Shown here: positions 34,127-46,620 of the stretch, piece after piece
How positions within the stretch are numbered: position 1 is the stretch's first letter
Layout: every line of letters begins with the position of its first letter
Source of the DNA: Diphasiastrum complanatum
Lineage: Eukaryota > Streptophyta > Lycopodiopsida > Lycopodiales > Lycopodiaceae
DNA: 64,000 nucleotides
Direction of reading: 5' to 3'
Assembly: GCA_029204225.1 (NCBI GenBank)
Contig: MU832034.1
Coordinates: forward strand, 26,497 to 90,496
Notes under the pieces: model-generated
The model's input: only the letters and a program-made list of their open reading frames with translations
Databases searched by the model: none
What the model was told of the DNA's origin: nothing
Made by a program: the position numbers and the translations under genes

Positions 34127-34855
34127 CCTCAGGATCCACATAGTGGATGAGAAGACAACCTTCTTGCATGGTGAGTTAGATGAAGAAGTCTACATGGATC
34201 AACTTCTGGAATATGTCTCAAATTCACTTCCTGATTATGCATGTGGAATGCATAGGAGTATCTATGGTCTGAAGCAGTCAGCTCAACAATGGTACAAAAA
34301 GAATGATCAAGTCTTGAAATCATTGGGATTCAAGCCACTGATGGCTGATTCCAATGTCTATATGAGAATTACTGATGGGAAGATCATCATTGTGGCTGTG
34401 TATGTGGATGACACTCTCGTACTCTGCAAGAGTGAGAAGTTGATTGTTGAAGTGAAGGAAGACATCTCGAAACATTTCGAGATTATGGATATGGGAGAAG
34501 CCAGATGTTACCTTGGCTTTCATATTGAAAGGGACTATGAGGGAGGTAAGTTGTACCCTCATCAGTCCAGATACACCTAGAAAATCCTAGAGGATTTCGG
34601 GATGCTGAATTACAAAGGAGCCAATACTCCAATACTTGCAGGAATGGTGCTGACAAATGAAAATTGTTCGAGGATTGTAGAAGAGAGGGAATTGATGCAG
34701 CTCATGCCTTACAGGAAACTGATAGGATCATTGATGTACCTTGCAGACAACACACGTCTTGACATTGCCTATGCAGTGTTCAGGATGAGCCAATTCTACA
34801 CGAATCTTGGGTCGACACATTGGAAGATTGCAAAATGAATTTTGCAATATCCATT
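34110..34855 (+). pseudogene. Copia reverse transcriptase (element G), truncated
   Basis: Starts inside RT (AYDLRIHIVDEKTTFLHGEL), passes YVSNSLPDYACGMHRSIYGL and reaches active site VYVDDTLVL (YVDD 34,401-34,412). Then come MGEARCYLGFHIERDYEGGK, MLNYKGANTPILAG and THWKIAK*. About the first 120 residues of RT are missing, and the sequence stops in the RNase H linker near 34,855, where the intron-bearing gene island begins. Confidence 0.85.
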
Positions 34856-35180
34856 AGAGGAGTTCTCAATATCAAAAAGACCCACCCTTTGTATAGATAT
34901 TTTTATTTTTTTCTTTAGTTTCGACCGTCACCAGGCCCAATCAAAATGCACAGATTTGAAATCTACATAACGTAGTTTAAATTAACTGAGAAATAAAAAT
35001 GCAATATAGAAAACTTTGAAATTGTATCCGGGCAGCATGGACATATCCCATTGGTTTCTTTTTCCTGTCCGACATGTGCTAATCTGCTCAACGTCAATAC
35101 CTCAAGTTAAATTTACTTGACTATCTGGTTAGTATAATGAAATTTTCTAACTATACTAGTTACAGATATAGAAATACAAT

Positions 35181-36540
35181 ATGTACAATTACATAAAATA
35201 TGGTATACGCAGTAACTGTGACTATGTTGGCATTCACATTAGATTAAATGTGATACGAAAAATTGAAATTAACTATCATATCAGAGAGATTTTTGGCACC
35301 CAAGCTTTGAAAATAGCAATGGCAAGGAGACCCAGATCTACAATCGAGTCTGTGATTCTTTACAATGAGAAAGATGAAGCTGATAACTGGAAGCCAACAA
35401 AGTATACAAAGAATTCATGGGTATTGCTGCATCCATCATCAAAGGGCAATTTTCGACAAAAGAAAAGAGTAAAAATGACTTACAAATCTTATTGGAAAGC
35501 AAAAATTTTGGAGTTTAAGTCTACCTCGGGAGGTCAATTGATATCAGAAGTCTTAGTACAACATGTACATATGCATTTAGAAATCAAAGTACTTGATATC
35601 AATCCTCATGATCATCAAAAATGTAATTGTAAGTATATCAAAACATATGCACTCTACAGCAATCATAGGTGATTTTCTTTATTGATGCTCTTCAGATCAT
35701 GATTTAAATACATCAACATTGTTTTTTTTTTTCAGATTTATATCCATCATGCATAAGTGAATGGGAGCCCACACAATCACTTGTAGGAATATTAGACGTG
35801 ACTCACTTTGATGTTGAAAATACAGAGGAAGAAGTCCAAAGGAACTTGCAGATTTTTATGAATCTTTATATATGCCACAAACAGATGCAGGTTTTGGCAA
35901 GCTCGAAGCAATTCCATTGCCTAGTTTTCAAAGTGATGAGTGGCCTACTCCTGACAGCATTGTTTCTAAATCTTTGAGATGCAAGCTACTCATTGATATT
36001 AGAAATGCTATGAAGATAAGCACAGGCTCGAAAATTATTCACCTATGTTGGTTTATCTCATTACATATATTTGTTGATTTTTTCTCGAGTGCTAGTGTTC
36101 GTAGGACACCAACTTTATTTGTTTGCAAGGATTTATTAGATGAGACTTTGTCAGATCTCATGGATCAAGGCCGGGATAGTAAAACAAATAATGACATAGA
36201 ATGCAAGATTAAAAAGTCAATGATCTTTCGTTATCATATCGAAAAGCGAATGCTCAGTCTCACATTTAGCTACCAGAGATACAAGAAAATTGAAGGTACA
36301 TGGCTACCACTGGATCAAGACTTTGAACTAAATGGTCACACAAACCGAATGGAGATAAGTATTATCTACAATGAGGAATATTTGACTATGGTTGAGGTGG
36401 AAGAGCATTGGAAGCTTGATTTTATCAGAACAGATCTCATGCTATTACAAACCAATCTACCAACATATTTCAGATTTATCATCAACGGAAGGCTCATAAG
36501 TACTTTATGTCTATTGCCATTTCAAAATAGAACAAAATAA
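35181..36540 (+). pseudogene. Unrecognised intron-bearing gene P1
   Basis: I do not recognise this protein. Exon 1 reads ALKIAMARRPRSTIESVILY, NWKPTKYTKNSWVLLHPSSK and MTYKSYWKAKILEF to HQKCN, ending at 35,628. A clear intron follows (GTAAGT donor at 35,629, poly-T and TTTTTTCAG at 35,735; 107 bp). Exon 2 continues in phase as YLYPSCISEWEPTQSLVGIL, changes frame once near 35,850, then reads KELADFYESLYMPQTDAGFG, LPSFQSDEWPTPDSIV and QRYKKIEGTWLPLDQDFE. It stops at 36,540, or may splice again to 36,594. An in-frame ATG also lies at 35,319. The true 5' end is unknown. The coding pattern and splice signals argue for a real gene, now frameshifted. Confidence 0.5.
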
Positions 36541-36864
36541 TAGAAAATGTCATCATTTACAATTGCACATTCACTAATATTTGTCATGTCACAGATGCGA
36601 AAAAGACAGGAGCTGATAACGTGCTGCAAAGATCTACCTACAACAATCACCATTGTGGGAGAACAATAGTTTCAAATAAACTTTGGTAAAAATCTGTGTG
36701 TACACTCTTTCATTCAATAAATGAAAGCCCAAGTTGGGCATCATTACATGTATTTTGTGCTCCCAAATTCATAAAATGGAGCAGCATTTGATATATCAAT
36801 GTATATTTATCTATGAATTCTCTACATGTATTTTTGTTCTATGTTATCTGTATTTGTTCTAATC

Positions 36865-38050
36865 TTAATTTAGTATAACTACATCATCCTTTGCACCATC
36901 ATCAATAACGGGAGGCTGAAGCCTTGCCCTAGCCAGTATACTCAGGATAATTTCTTGTCTAAATCTGTACACCTGGCTTGATGTGTACTCAGGAAGTGTA
37001 AACTGCAAGATAGAACATTCATGTATTAGTAATGGCTAAAAACATCAACAAAATAGAAAACTAATCATGATTCCAAAATAAGAATAAACAGAATTATTAC
37101 CTTAGAGATATCAACATCTTCTTGAAGGTTGAACCACTCAAAAAATAACTTGGCATTGTATAATGTGTGCCACCCACTGGGGTGACTGCAAAAAAATTCA
37201 GCACACAAGAAATCAATTATGAAACATAATGAATTAATGAAACAAATACATTAGAATACTGATTTCAAATGCTATTAAAAAAGACAGAATTTATCTCCAA
37301 ACTGAAGATCTGCCAGTCCACGGAATGGGAAACATCTGTAGGAATATATTTACTTAAATATGGAAGGTATGTATCTACATCCTTATGCATATTGCTCGTC
37401 GAATTCATCTTGACACAAAAACCTTTAATACTATTATCTAAAGATCTCTTAATAGAGATCAGGTTTAAACTCCAGTGGTCACTGCAAAATAAGATTGAAA
37501 TTTCTTTAGTTGCAATTCTGAGAACTATTTCCATTGACAATGCCAATGTTAATGCATAAAACAGCAAGAAGCATTTAATATATCTTACTTGGTATGATAA
37601 CGGATGAGCAGATACTTTGTTGCTGGTGTGAATCCACTAGCCAAACACTGTGACAATGTGTCATTATTCTCCTTGAAGGCCTGAAGCAAAAAGTTATTCA
37701 GCATCAGCAACTCATTAGATGAATCTCTTGCAATGTCATATTGCAAGAGTGTAAGCCCAGACTCTATCACAGGATTACCGATAGAAGCTCGTCTGTCTTT
37801 GAGATCCAAACAATCAAGAATTCTATAATTTATACTAAAATCAAGTTCATCTAGTCTAAAACAAAATTGAGTACCAATTGTATCTATAGCATCAGATATG
37901 TCCTCAAATTTAAGATAATCATCAGAATCTATAAATGTATAAAGATTTGAGGGAGGAGGAGGAGGTTGATGTGTAGTATCTACAGGAAGTGAAGGGGTAT
38001 CCAAAACAGATGTAGCTATATTTACAACAGTATCAAGAGCAACGTCTGCT
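36865..38050 (-). pseudogene. Ulp1/C48-like cysteine peptidase gene P2, probably inactive
   Basis: Minus strand, four exons. Exon a (38,050-37,589) includes FIDSDDYLKFEDISDAIDTI and CLASGFTPATKYLLIRYHT. It joins exon b from 37,481 across a 107-bp GTAAGA...TTGCAG intron, making NDHWSLNLISIKRSLDNSI. Exon b ends near 37,265 (donor unresolved) after DVDTYLPYLSKYI. Exon c (37,185-37,101) reads HPSGWHTLYNAKLFFEWFNL. Exon d (37,002-36,865) reads YTSSQVYRFRQEIILSILAR and stops. The HWSLNLISIK block, the YLPYLSKYI helix and the YRFRQEIILSIL end fit the Ulp1 (SUMO-protease, C48) layout. Where a DCG triplet with the catalytic Cys is expected, GWH stands. Exon a may extend upstream, but a Copia gag abuts it. 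Such domains occur in host genes and in some plant DNA transposons. Confidence 0.5.
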
Positions 38051-38056
38051 TCTCAG

Positions 38057-38360
38057 CTAACACTTAGTGATAGAAACAGATCCTTCATCTTTCTTATGAA
38101 AGATGTGAGGTCTTTTCCATCCCACTACAAATTCGTCAGCTGATCTTCCAGCATCATGATCTGACTTCTCGTTTTTCTCCCTCCATTCACGTAGCTCCTT
38201 GCCTGTTGTTGTAGGCATTTCTTCTGTGTCATCCACCCAGGGAAAGAGTCCTTCACCCTTGAGTATCAAAGATGTCTTAACTTTCTAGGCTAAAAAAGTT
38301 AGATTCTGAAGAATCAAGTATCGTGCAGATCTTGCTCTTCATGTTGCTGATTGAAGCCAT
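38057..38360 (-). pseudogene. Copia gag N-terminal fragment (element H)
   Basis: Starts MASISNMKSKICTILDSSES (38,360). After one stop it reads LILKGEGLFPWVDDTEEMPT and GKELREWREKNEKSD, closely matching element G and better preserved. It breaks at 38,057 against the peptidase-like gene P2. Confidence 0.82.
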
Positions 38361-38463
38361 TGCTTCTTGAAGTCTGTTTCCTTGTTGATGGTTGATTGTT
38401 TGAATGCTTGGCCTCCTGGATCTGATAGCTTCTTGGCTATGTCAGAATTTAACAAGATGACCA

Positions 38464-38475
38464 GCTCTGATACCA
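38464..38475 (-). promoter_or_regulatory. Primer-binding site of element H
   Basis: Perfect TGGTATCAGAGC on the minus strand, 1 bp from the LTR. Confidence 0.9.
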
Positions 38476-38476
38476 T

Positions 38477-39469
38477 TGCTGGTTGTGATGACTAATGAAT
38501 TCGTCGAATTCGCGAAACTTTCACAAAGGCGAATCAAGCACGACTCTCTTCGTCTCGGATGGAGTTCAGATGCGATCACTGGACACTGCTAGCTGAATCA
38601 CTCCTACAATCCTCTAGAGTGTAGTCAGTCACTACTGATCTACGTTCATAAATTAATACAACATTCAACATGGTTTCAACCAAAGTGCAGAATTCAAAAT
38701 GAACAAGAAAAAACTCAGACACGTGATTAATAGCAGAAACATTTGCATTCGAGATCAGACACAACATGAATTGATATGTGCACAAAGACTACAATATCAT
38801 TTATTGATTTCTTTTCTCTGATTCTTTGAGCACTACGTGCATATCCACGCAATGCATTGGCGTGAGAGAAACACGATTCTCTCACAAGTAATCGTCTCGC
38901 TTTACTAGCGGACAGTTGGATTTTCTGATCCTAGACAGAATTGTCTTCGCACGCAGGCGGACAAGTATTCTGTATTTTTTGTCTTGATTGCTTACCAGCA
39001 TCAGATTATTTTGATGTTAAACTATGTGTATTCTGTTGATCTATATGTCAAGTATCATCCAGTAAGTATGGTCACTCTATGTGAATCTAAGATTAGAGTG
39101 ATTAAACATCTACAAGTAATCAGAGAATTACAAGAGTGGCAGATTAGCCACGACCTAAAATGTATTTGCTGACGTCATACCATCAGATTAGATATAGGTA
39201 CTTGCATGATCTTAGCTGGTACTCTTTGGAGCGTGAGGACAAAATGGGTTTCGTTTTGCTCATATGCCTTTCTCTTGTATTGGACCACAAAGGAATCTTG
39301 TTCGTGGATCTTTTGTGTTCATGAACCGTTCGTCTTCGTCTCCTTTGACTTTGGTGTGCGCAAATTGTTCATCTTCATCTCCTTTGACTTTCGTGTTCGC
39401 GAATGTCTTCGTCGGGCTGAGGGCTGAAAGCTAGCAAGGCTTTGTAATTATAAATGTTTTGTTTCTTCA
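38477..39469 (-). repeat. 5' LTR of Copia element H
   Basis: 993 bp, TGAAGAAACAAAAC...CA on the minus strand, with homology throughout to the element A LTR. It stands between the minus-strand gene P2 and the plus-strand gene P3, so the element inserted inside the island and lost its 3' part. Confidence 0.85.
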
Positions 39470-39525
39470 AGTTAGTTTTGTTTCAATTCTCCCTCGCGCA
39501 CAAGTGCGATATCTACGTTGCTTCC

Positions 39526-41030
39526 ATGGCCTCTTCACGAGATTCAGGCTTGAGTTCATTTCTTAGTGAATTTGGGATTACTGCAGATCTAGACTACTTC
39601 CACAGCCTATTCAAGCCACATCTACATGTTTTCAGGACTGCACAACCAAATTCTGACGTATTTTATGAACATTACGTTAGATTCAGAGATATACTTAGTA
39701 AGCTTGTTTTGTCCCGGAGGTTCACTCCAGTACATGCATTATACTGATCTTGTTCATTTCTTCCCAGCTTTCAGACATAGACTAGATAGAATGTTCACCA
39801 AAGTATTTGATCTTTTCAAAAGTAGTTCAATGTGTCCTTATTGCAACAAGAAATGTCGACTGGTAGAATATCAGAGTGGTTTTGTACTTTTCTTGTTAGT
39901 TCAAATCCCAGATGACAAGGAAGTTTGTGTTGTTGACCCTCCTTTTGCATCATCCTCTGTTCAGTCAGCTATTAAGGATACCAGTCACTTCTTTATCGAC
40001 ACTCCTGATAAGGAAAGTGACCATATTGATGTAAATACTGACGTGCTCCGAGATTCTTTTATTGGCCAAAATACATCTGCTGATGAATCGATCCCTATAG
40101 AGGAGTCTAAATGTCTTTTCAATTTGCCTGTATACTATATTAATGACGATGTATATTTTACTACTGTTGATTTATATAAATTTTTTGACTATCGTGAAGA
40201 TGAGGTTCTATGTTTATTATCTGGCACAATTTCCGAATTCTCCAACTTTGTAGATTTTGAAACAGATGACCTTGCTGCTGGTATTGATTTTGATGACGAG
40301 GAGAAACTTATGACCGGTGAAGGATGCCTAACTAAAATTTAATCAAGTATTGCTGAGGATGGACGAGGCAGACCATCCGATGAAGAATTCACGGCATTTC
40401 AATCCCAGATGGACTTCCCTCGTCCATCATTAATGTATTTAACTGATGATTCCACTTCAGTACGTGGTCATTATATTGATCATCCTGATCTGGTTGCTGC
40501 TGATGATGAAGACTGTGTAATTGTTTAAACTTCCTTGCATTAGAATGTTTTTAATCACTGAATGCGTTTTTGCTAACATATTTCCTATTGCAGGATGCTC
40601 TCATAATTGATGATTTTGGTACAAGACGAGGTGGTTTCAGACAACACGCATCCTCGTTCTACAGGGATAGTGGACTTGGCCACTATCTTAGACATTCTCT
40701 GAAGAGTGAGATCTGTATTGCTCATTCCAAGCTGAGCCCAGTTGGGAGAGTCTTATAATGGCAGTTAAAGCTTTATCATTTTACCTAGGAGGACATAAAT
40801 TTGTTAAGACAAATAAGATCATTTTTGTCAAAAGATCTTATGTTTTGAACATTTTAGGTTTTACTGATGGGAATGTTCCTTTAAGGAGCTCCCATTATTC
40901 ATTGTATTCCACTTATATTGAGCTTATTGGAAATAAGGATAATGTACATCTATTAGATGCATACGCTAGTAGAGAATTTCTTCATGACAATACTACCATA
41001 GAATCTGACACACGATCTGATGATGAATAG
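39526..41030 (+). pseudogene. Unrecognised gene P3 with zinc-like CxxC motif
   Basis: Starts MASSRDSGLSSFLSEFG (39,526) and reads DYFHSLFKPHLHVFRTAQ and VRFRDILSKLVLSRRFTP. After a +1 shift near 39,740 it continues LVHFFPAFRHRLDRMF and CPYCNKKCRLVEY. A long acidic part follows (VYYINDDVYFTTVDLYKFFD). A TAA at 40,340 interrupts, but the same frame stays open to DDEDC at 40,516. A 77-bp intron (GTAATT...TTGCAG) then joins DALIIDDFGTRRGGFRQHAS and FYRDSGLGHYLRHSLKSEIC. A stop/shift at 40,756 leads to KALSFYLGGHKFVKTNKIIF and RSSHYSLYSTYIELIG. It ends at 41,030. No family recognised. The start lies 57 bp beyond the element H LTR, so the true 5' end may be lost. Confidence 0.45.
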
Positions 41031-41526
41031 TTGACACTTTGTATTTTGTTATAATACAATCAATACATTTACATTGAGTATTTCTCCTCTCTTGTTCAAT
41101 GAATTTGAAAAGCAATTCTGAACATGTCATGATTTGATGACAATGATGATCTTCTACTCAACAATCATCTAATTCTCTCTTCATGTATGAACTTGCATGC
41201 TTTTCTAAACTTGTTGTATTGTGTGGACTTTGTTATATGTCGAATTTGAACTCTGCGGTAGAACCACTGAAACAATTGACAAATGTAGTTTCATTTTTCA
41301 TTGGTTCCTCCATGTTGTGTATTTCGATGAAATGTTGCTCGTGCTTGCCAGTGTGACTTCTCTATCCCTTGTGATGACCATACACTCAAGCTTCAATATG
41401 TGTTTGCAAAAAATACTGTATGATCTCTTAGTATGTGCTGCATATGTCAAAATCATAATGTTAGTCTTATGTTTGGATCTAAATATATATGAAAAATTGA
41501 AAGCATCTTGAAAATTTTATACTAAC

Positions 41527-42080
41527 CAGGTAATGAGTGATGTGATCTTCTCCCCATGCTTTTGATACTACATTAACAAACTCGACACAAGTCCTTTGGA
41601 CAGCTTTCTTATCAATATCAGAGTATTTTTCTTTTCTTAAAATAGCAATCATACTATCAAGCTTCTTCCATACATCAGCTTTTAGTTCTCTGATTTTGCC
41701 ATCTTTCTCGAAGTCCTGAGTGGTAGCAATAATATCTGTCCAGACTGAGTGTTTAATATTAGAAGCCTTACCAATATGATTTGATAGGAAATGACGTGCT
41801 TTTGCTCCTCCTATGCTTGGCTTAGTTGGCATGTTTCCATTCTTTCCTGAAAGCTTTTCATCTTTTTGAATTTTGACATGTCCCTTATGGAGTCCTGCTT
41901 TTGATAAAAACATCTTCTAATCGAGAGATAGCTTCCTTTGCTAATGATGTTGGCTTAGTATTCCAAGCAAAAACTATATGAAGATAAATGATCTTTTCTA
42001 TTAATCTAGCTTGTCGTACTATACCAACAGGGTTTATATAGATTTTATAGTAAATAATGTCATTCCCACAGAGGACAACA
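41527..42080 (-). pseudogene. Unrecognised gene exon P4
   Basis: The minus-strand exon is bounded by an acceptor (CTTTCTAG, exon from 42,080) and a donor-like CTG|GTTAGT at 41,527. It reads NPVGIVRQARLIEKIIYLHI and NTKPTSLAKEAISRLEDVF. One frameshift follows near 41,905, then KPSIGGAKARHFLSNHIGKA, KHSVWTDIIATTQDFEKDG and FVNVVSKAWGEDHITHYL. The composition is that of a genuine charged, helical protein. It lies on the same strand as P2 and upstream of it, so the two could once have been one gene, with P3 and element H between; that is inference. No known domain was recognised. Confidence 0.45.
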
Positions 42081-43465
42081 CTAGAAAGTTATGTTTTTGG
42101 TACAATTATGACAAGTGGTTTTGAGTGTTATTCTAGTAGTCGAAAGACATTAAAAAGTAACCAGTATTACTTATGTTTGGGATGGGTAGTGTTAATAATT
42201 CAGAACAACAATCTGGTCTCTATCAAATTGGATGAAGCGTGTTCTACAGATGAGATGTTATCAGAGTAGTACAGTGGTACTACACTCTGGCTGATTAAGG
42301 TGTCAACAGAGAATCGAGAATTGTTCGATGTCTTCGCAATTGTGCAGACAATTAGTTAATCGCGTTCGCGAACTATTTGTTTCTAGACAGAAGTCCTCAA
42401 CAACTAAAGTCCAACTTAATGGCTAAAGAACACGAAGAGTTTTAAAATACGTTAGAAACTTATGTCAATGCCAATCAGGAAGACAGATCAGAGACTTAAT
42501 TCTTCAGACAGGGACTGTCATCTCATATGTATACATACAGCTTTATTCAATGATCGTGCTAGACTGTACCAAAGATAGTCGTTATTTGAGTGCCAAAAAG
42601 AAAGTATTCGCGACAGAAGAATAAGATGGTTTAAAGACAGTTCTTTAGAGCATGCTTTACAAAAACACAGCAAATGACTGTAATGCACTAAAGCGTCTGC
42701 CTGATTAGAGAGAAATTCATGAAATGCGTTAGAGATTGTTAGCAGACTCCAGATCACTCACACTCAACAATGCGGAGAACAGAGATAAGAGAGAATAACT
42801 CACAGAATTCTATTCACTTCTTCAATCTCTTACATAAGCATAAACTCTTCTCTCTCTATGATCGAGACTAAAGTGTGAGATCAATATATGTTCTACGGGG
42901 CGAACAAACACACATCTAAAATAACATGTGCGTCGCTCCCGCGGAAGGGTCTAGTTAACGATTAGACTGAAAATACATTCACCTATACCATAGGAGGTAT
43001 ACCTAACTATGAGTTAAAGTTACTCTAGTTTATCATGTCTTTTCATATCTAGTCGTTTCGTATGGACAACCTAGTAAAGGTTAACCAAGACAATGTCTTT
43101 TCCTTTAAAAGGTCTTGCCCTTGATTACAAGGCAAGTACTTAGGAGATATATTCCCGAAAAATGACTTAGGCCTCTTCATGATTTATACTTATCCAGCTC
43201 ATATCTTCATTTTCGAGTATATCATGCCATATTTATGTTGATATTCAATATTTAACATTTTTATGGCATCACATAACTTCTGCATGAAGAGTGCAAACAT
43301 GCACATTTTTCAAGGGGATAGGCAGCACAGGCTTCTAGTTTGGATCTGCATATTCTCTAGTAATTCCTGTACTCCTAGTTACATCTTTTGCCATTTTCAT
43401 ACAGTACAAACAAGGGTGTTTTGATGTAGCACCTTGAGAGACATTATACATACATTTCAATGTTT
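42081..43465. other. No gene; partly LTR-like
   Basis: No coding frame. GCGTTCGCGAACTATTTG near 42,362 recalls the LTRs of elements A/G/J, and an imperfect LTR remnant may lie at 42,290-42,480. A small hairpin (GTAGTAC-AGTG-GTACTAC) is at 42,266-42,283. Confidence 0.4.
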
Positions 43466-45000
43466 TCAAATCACCTGATTCAAAGTATAGCATTTGAAAT
43501 GATCTGGCATATCATGTTGGACTTCGTCTGATTGTTCCTTCTCATAAAGATTGATTTTTAATGTCCGTTTAGCTTTCTTGGCAGGAATTGATCGTGGAAG
43601 TGATGATCTTCTTGAAGGTGTGCTCCTTTTTGAAGGTGATGACTTCCTTAACAGTGATTTCCTATGAGAACTTTTACTTGAAGTGTCATCTTTGATCTTC
43701 CCTTTTCCTTTATCTAGTAAGGGTGGTAAATTCTTAGAATCAACTTTCCGAGATGATTTTTCCCATTTTAGGACCGTACTGTAGTGTTGCTTAGCTTGTT
43801 TCTTTGTCATTGATCCTGTAATCTTGTCTTCCTTCAAAATAATTGCTTTTGACGGTTTTATTGTTGGTTCATCCAAAATTTCTCAAACTCTATATCTTGT
43901 AGGATCCATATGATTGAGAATTTGTCGTCCGTGAGTTCGGCCTCTCCATTGTAAGTCAATGCATGACTAACATGTATTAAATCATCTTCAAGCGGATTTG
44001 GAATCGGTTTAGATGATATCCAAACTAGATTCATTATATTCAATGGAAAAGTAATCGGCGTGTCCAAAGTTCGATCAAATAAGAAAATTTTGCTCAATTC
44101 GGATCAATTATCTTGTTGACACATATAGACTGATGTACAATCCATTGTTGCAAGAGCTTGATTTCAATTGATAGTGTCAGTTTGAGAGTCATAATGGACT
44201 CCTAGAATCTTCACTTGTTGATCGCAGGTATGATCCGTTGTTGATGAATCATCATCCTCTCTTTGGACTACTGGCTTGATAATCCAAGTGATTGGATCTA
44301 CTTTGATCGCATGCTCACGATTCTCAAAAGTTATTTTGCCGGTACCCCAGTTATGTATCACTTGGACAACTTGTAACTATGGATGTTCCAATATTACTAC
44401 AAAGGTACTACACTCCAGCTATTTTGACAGGTACATCTTCAACCATTCCTCTTGGACGGACGGTTGTTTGATCAGGTAGCTTAGTGGCAAAAGTGGCAGG
44501 CTTCAACTTGGTAAGTCCCCATTTTGCACATAGCTTGGTTGAAATCAAATTAACTCCTGAACCTCCATCAATCACGGTTGCTTATTTATTGAACTGTCTA
44601 TGCTGTATTGGCAGGGTGATTTTTTCTGCTCACTTTCTCAGGTTGCTCCCACATTGAGTACTTCATTTGATTCTTCAAACCCTGCACAAAAAAGTGGCTT
44701 TTGACGGACTAGTGGTTCCATCTGAGTCAATCTTTTTGCTAATACTTCTTTTTCTTTCGGCACCAGCTTGAGAAATTCTCCCAATGTAATATTCATCTTG
44801 CTAGACAACATATTCATGATCATTTTCATTTGTGGCGCTTCCGGTTCAGTCATCTTGAAAGGTTCTTCATGATGGTGTGATTGTGTATTAACATCTGTTC
44901 TTGGATCTGCTTGTGGCATAGATGGAGAAGAAAATTTGGCTGCTGTTTTAGTGGCTTCTAGGGCTTCTTCTTCTTGCAACTGTTTAATCCATTGTCTCAT
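43466..45000 (-). pseudogene. Ty3/gypsy protease region (copy 2), decayed
   Basis: Minus strand. RQWIKQLQEEEALEATKT is followed by LVPKEKEVLAKRLTQME. The aspartic-protease-like segment (about 44,590-44,420) reads VIDGGSGVNLISTKLCAKWG and ATFATKLPDQTTVRPRGMVE, with DGG in place of the usual D-T/S-G. It continues VIHNWGTGKITFENREHAI, FLFDRTLDTPITFPLNIMN and a basic Lys/Ser tail near 43,600. Stops occur at least six times. RT was not found. Confidence 0.6.
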
Positions 45001-45777
45001 TCTTGATATCTCTTCTTTTATGCTTTAAGATTCGGATACATGCCTGATGCAGTAGGTATATCTGCAGTTGGTGCAGATTCAATAGGTATTGGATCAGCTA
45101 GTACTCCTTTCTGTTTTTGAGCTCTAGTAACAACCATTAAAGGTGCAATTGGTTCAGATTGAACTATTGGCCTTTTCTTGATTGTAATCAAGTTCACTGG
45201 AGTAGTAACCAGACGTAGTTTGGGTCTTGCAGGACAATCTTTATAATAGTGTCCATAACCACAGTCTCTACAAAAAGGTATAAACTTTCTCTTGTATGGA
45301 CATTGAGCGACTCTGTGATTCTCCTCGCATGCAAAACATCCAAGTGGTGCTCTGGTCCATTGTCTAGCTGCTTGTTGTTGCACGGCAGCATAGATACATA
45401 CTGCTCTGAAGGACCACTCTCGTGATCATTCCTATAGTTCCATTGCTCATTATCAGCACAAGGTTCTGGTTCCATTAGATTTGCAAGTGGAACACTCTGT
45501 CTCATTTCGTAATGAGAGTGGCTTTAACCACTTCCCAATCTTGTTGTTCTACTTCATCTTGGTTATAAAACCAATCTTGAGTAGCTCCAGTTAAGGCCAT
45601 AGGAAATAGCTAAAGTTTATCTTGTGGAAAAACTTCACCATAAACCCTACATGATTCAGAAAAGATATGGAGACATCTAATGGGATTAGATAACCCATTG
45701 TATTCTGGAATATCTAAATGAGAAGACCTTCTAACAATAATTGGTGGTGGGTTCAGTGGTCCTCCTTGTTCGGCCAT
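45001..45777 (-). pseudogene. Ty3/gypsy gag with zinc knuckles (copy 2)
   Basis: Starts MAEQGGPLNPPPIIVRRSSH (45,777), with HLDIPEYNGLSNPIR, VYGEVFPQDKL*LFPMAL, TGATQDWFYNQDE. Two cysteine knuckles follow: CFACEENHRVAQC and CRDCGYGHYYKDC (about 45,360-45,230). The middle of gag is lost around 45,500, where the frame also shifts. It is homologous to copy 1 at 14,667-15,273. Confidence 0.72.
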
Positions 45778-46620
45778 AATTCCAAACTACGTCAATCAAA
45801 CAAAGAGATTGGATCTAGATTTTTCAACAAAATCCTATCTCAAATCAGATCAGGTCAGATCTGTAAAAACTTTATCACTTGGAAATAATCAGATTTCTGG
45901 TTTCAAGTAATAGATCTTGATCAAGTGATTGACACTAAAAATGAAGATTTTCTAGAACTTCTATCAAAATAGATCAAAAATTTATCAGAATCTAAATCTG
46001 GTAAGTCAGAACCTAAAAATAATATTGGCGAAGGTTTTCTGGATGAAGGTTGACTTGGCGAAGGTTCTTCACTACTATTTTTGGTAAAAATCACTAATCA
46101 GGTTATTTACTGACAATTATTGTAAAATTAACCTTCGTTGACTTTATAGTGGATAAATCTGTCACAGAAATATGTGGTAGAATTGGCGAAGACTCTTTTT
46201 GACAAAAAATAGGGTTTTTACAACTTGGCGAGAGTAAAAATAGACTTTTTGGAAGATTCTGATATCTAATCTTTGCCGATCTTACAAATGATAATTTACT
46301 ATATTTAGAATCCTTGAAAAACCCGGCGAAGGATTTTGTGAAGAATCAAGAGTAATACTGGTATTTTTGCAAAAACGAGACTTTTTTGACAAAAATATGA
46401 CAATATGGCAACTGATCTTTTGGAAAACCTTTGCCCAACTTACTGATTATCAAAACCTAGTAAGTGGGACTAACACAGACTCTGGCGAGGGTTCATCTCA
46501 GAGAACTGATTTTTTTGCAAAAAGTTGTGAAGTTTCACAAAAGGTTACCAACAACTAGGTGAACAGTCACTTTGGCCTTCTATTTTTGGTATTATTCTTC
46601 GTCGATCTGGCAGTAGATAT
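45778..46620 (-). other. Leader of gypsy copy 2
   Basis: Homologous to 15,274-15,900 in the same orientation (GGATCTAGATTTTTCAA; repeated GGCGAAGGTT words). No primer-binding site identified. Confidence 0.5.

Noticed and set aside
42266-42283. GTAGTAC/GTACTAC hairpin as a transposon terminal repeat
   Set aside because: Seven-base arms are expected by chance and no partner was found at the other side of the gene island.
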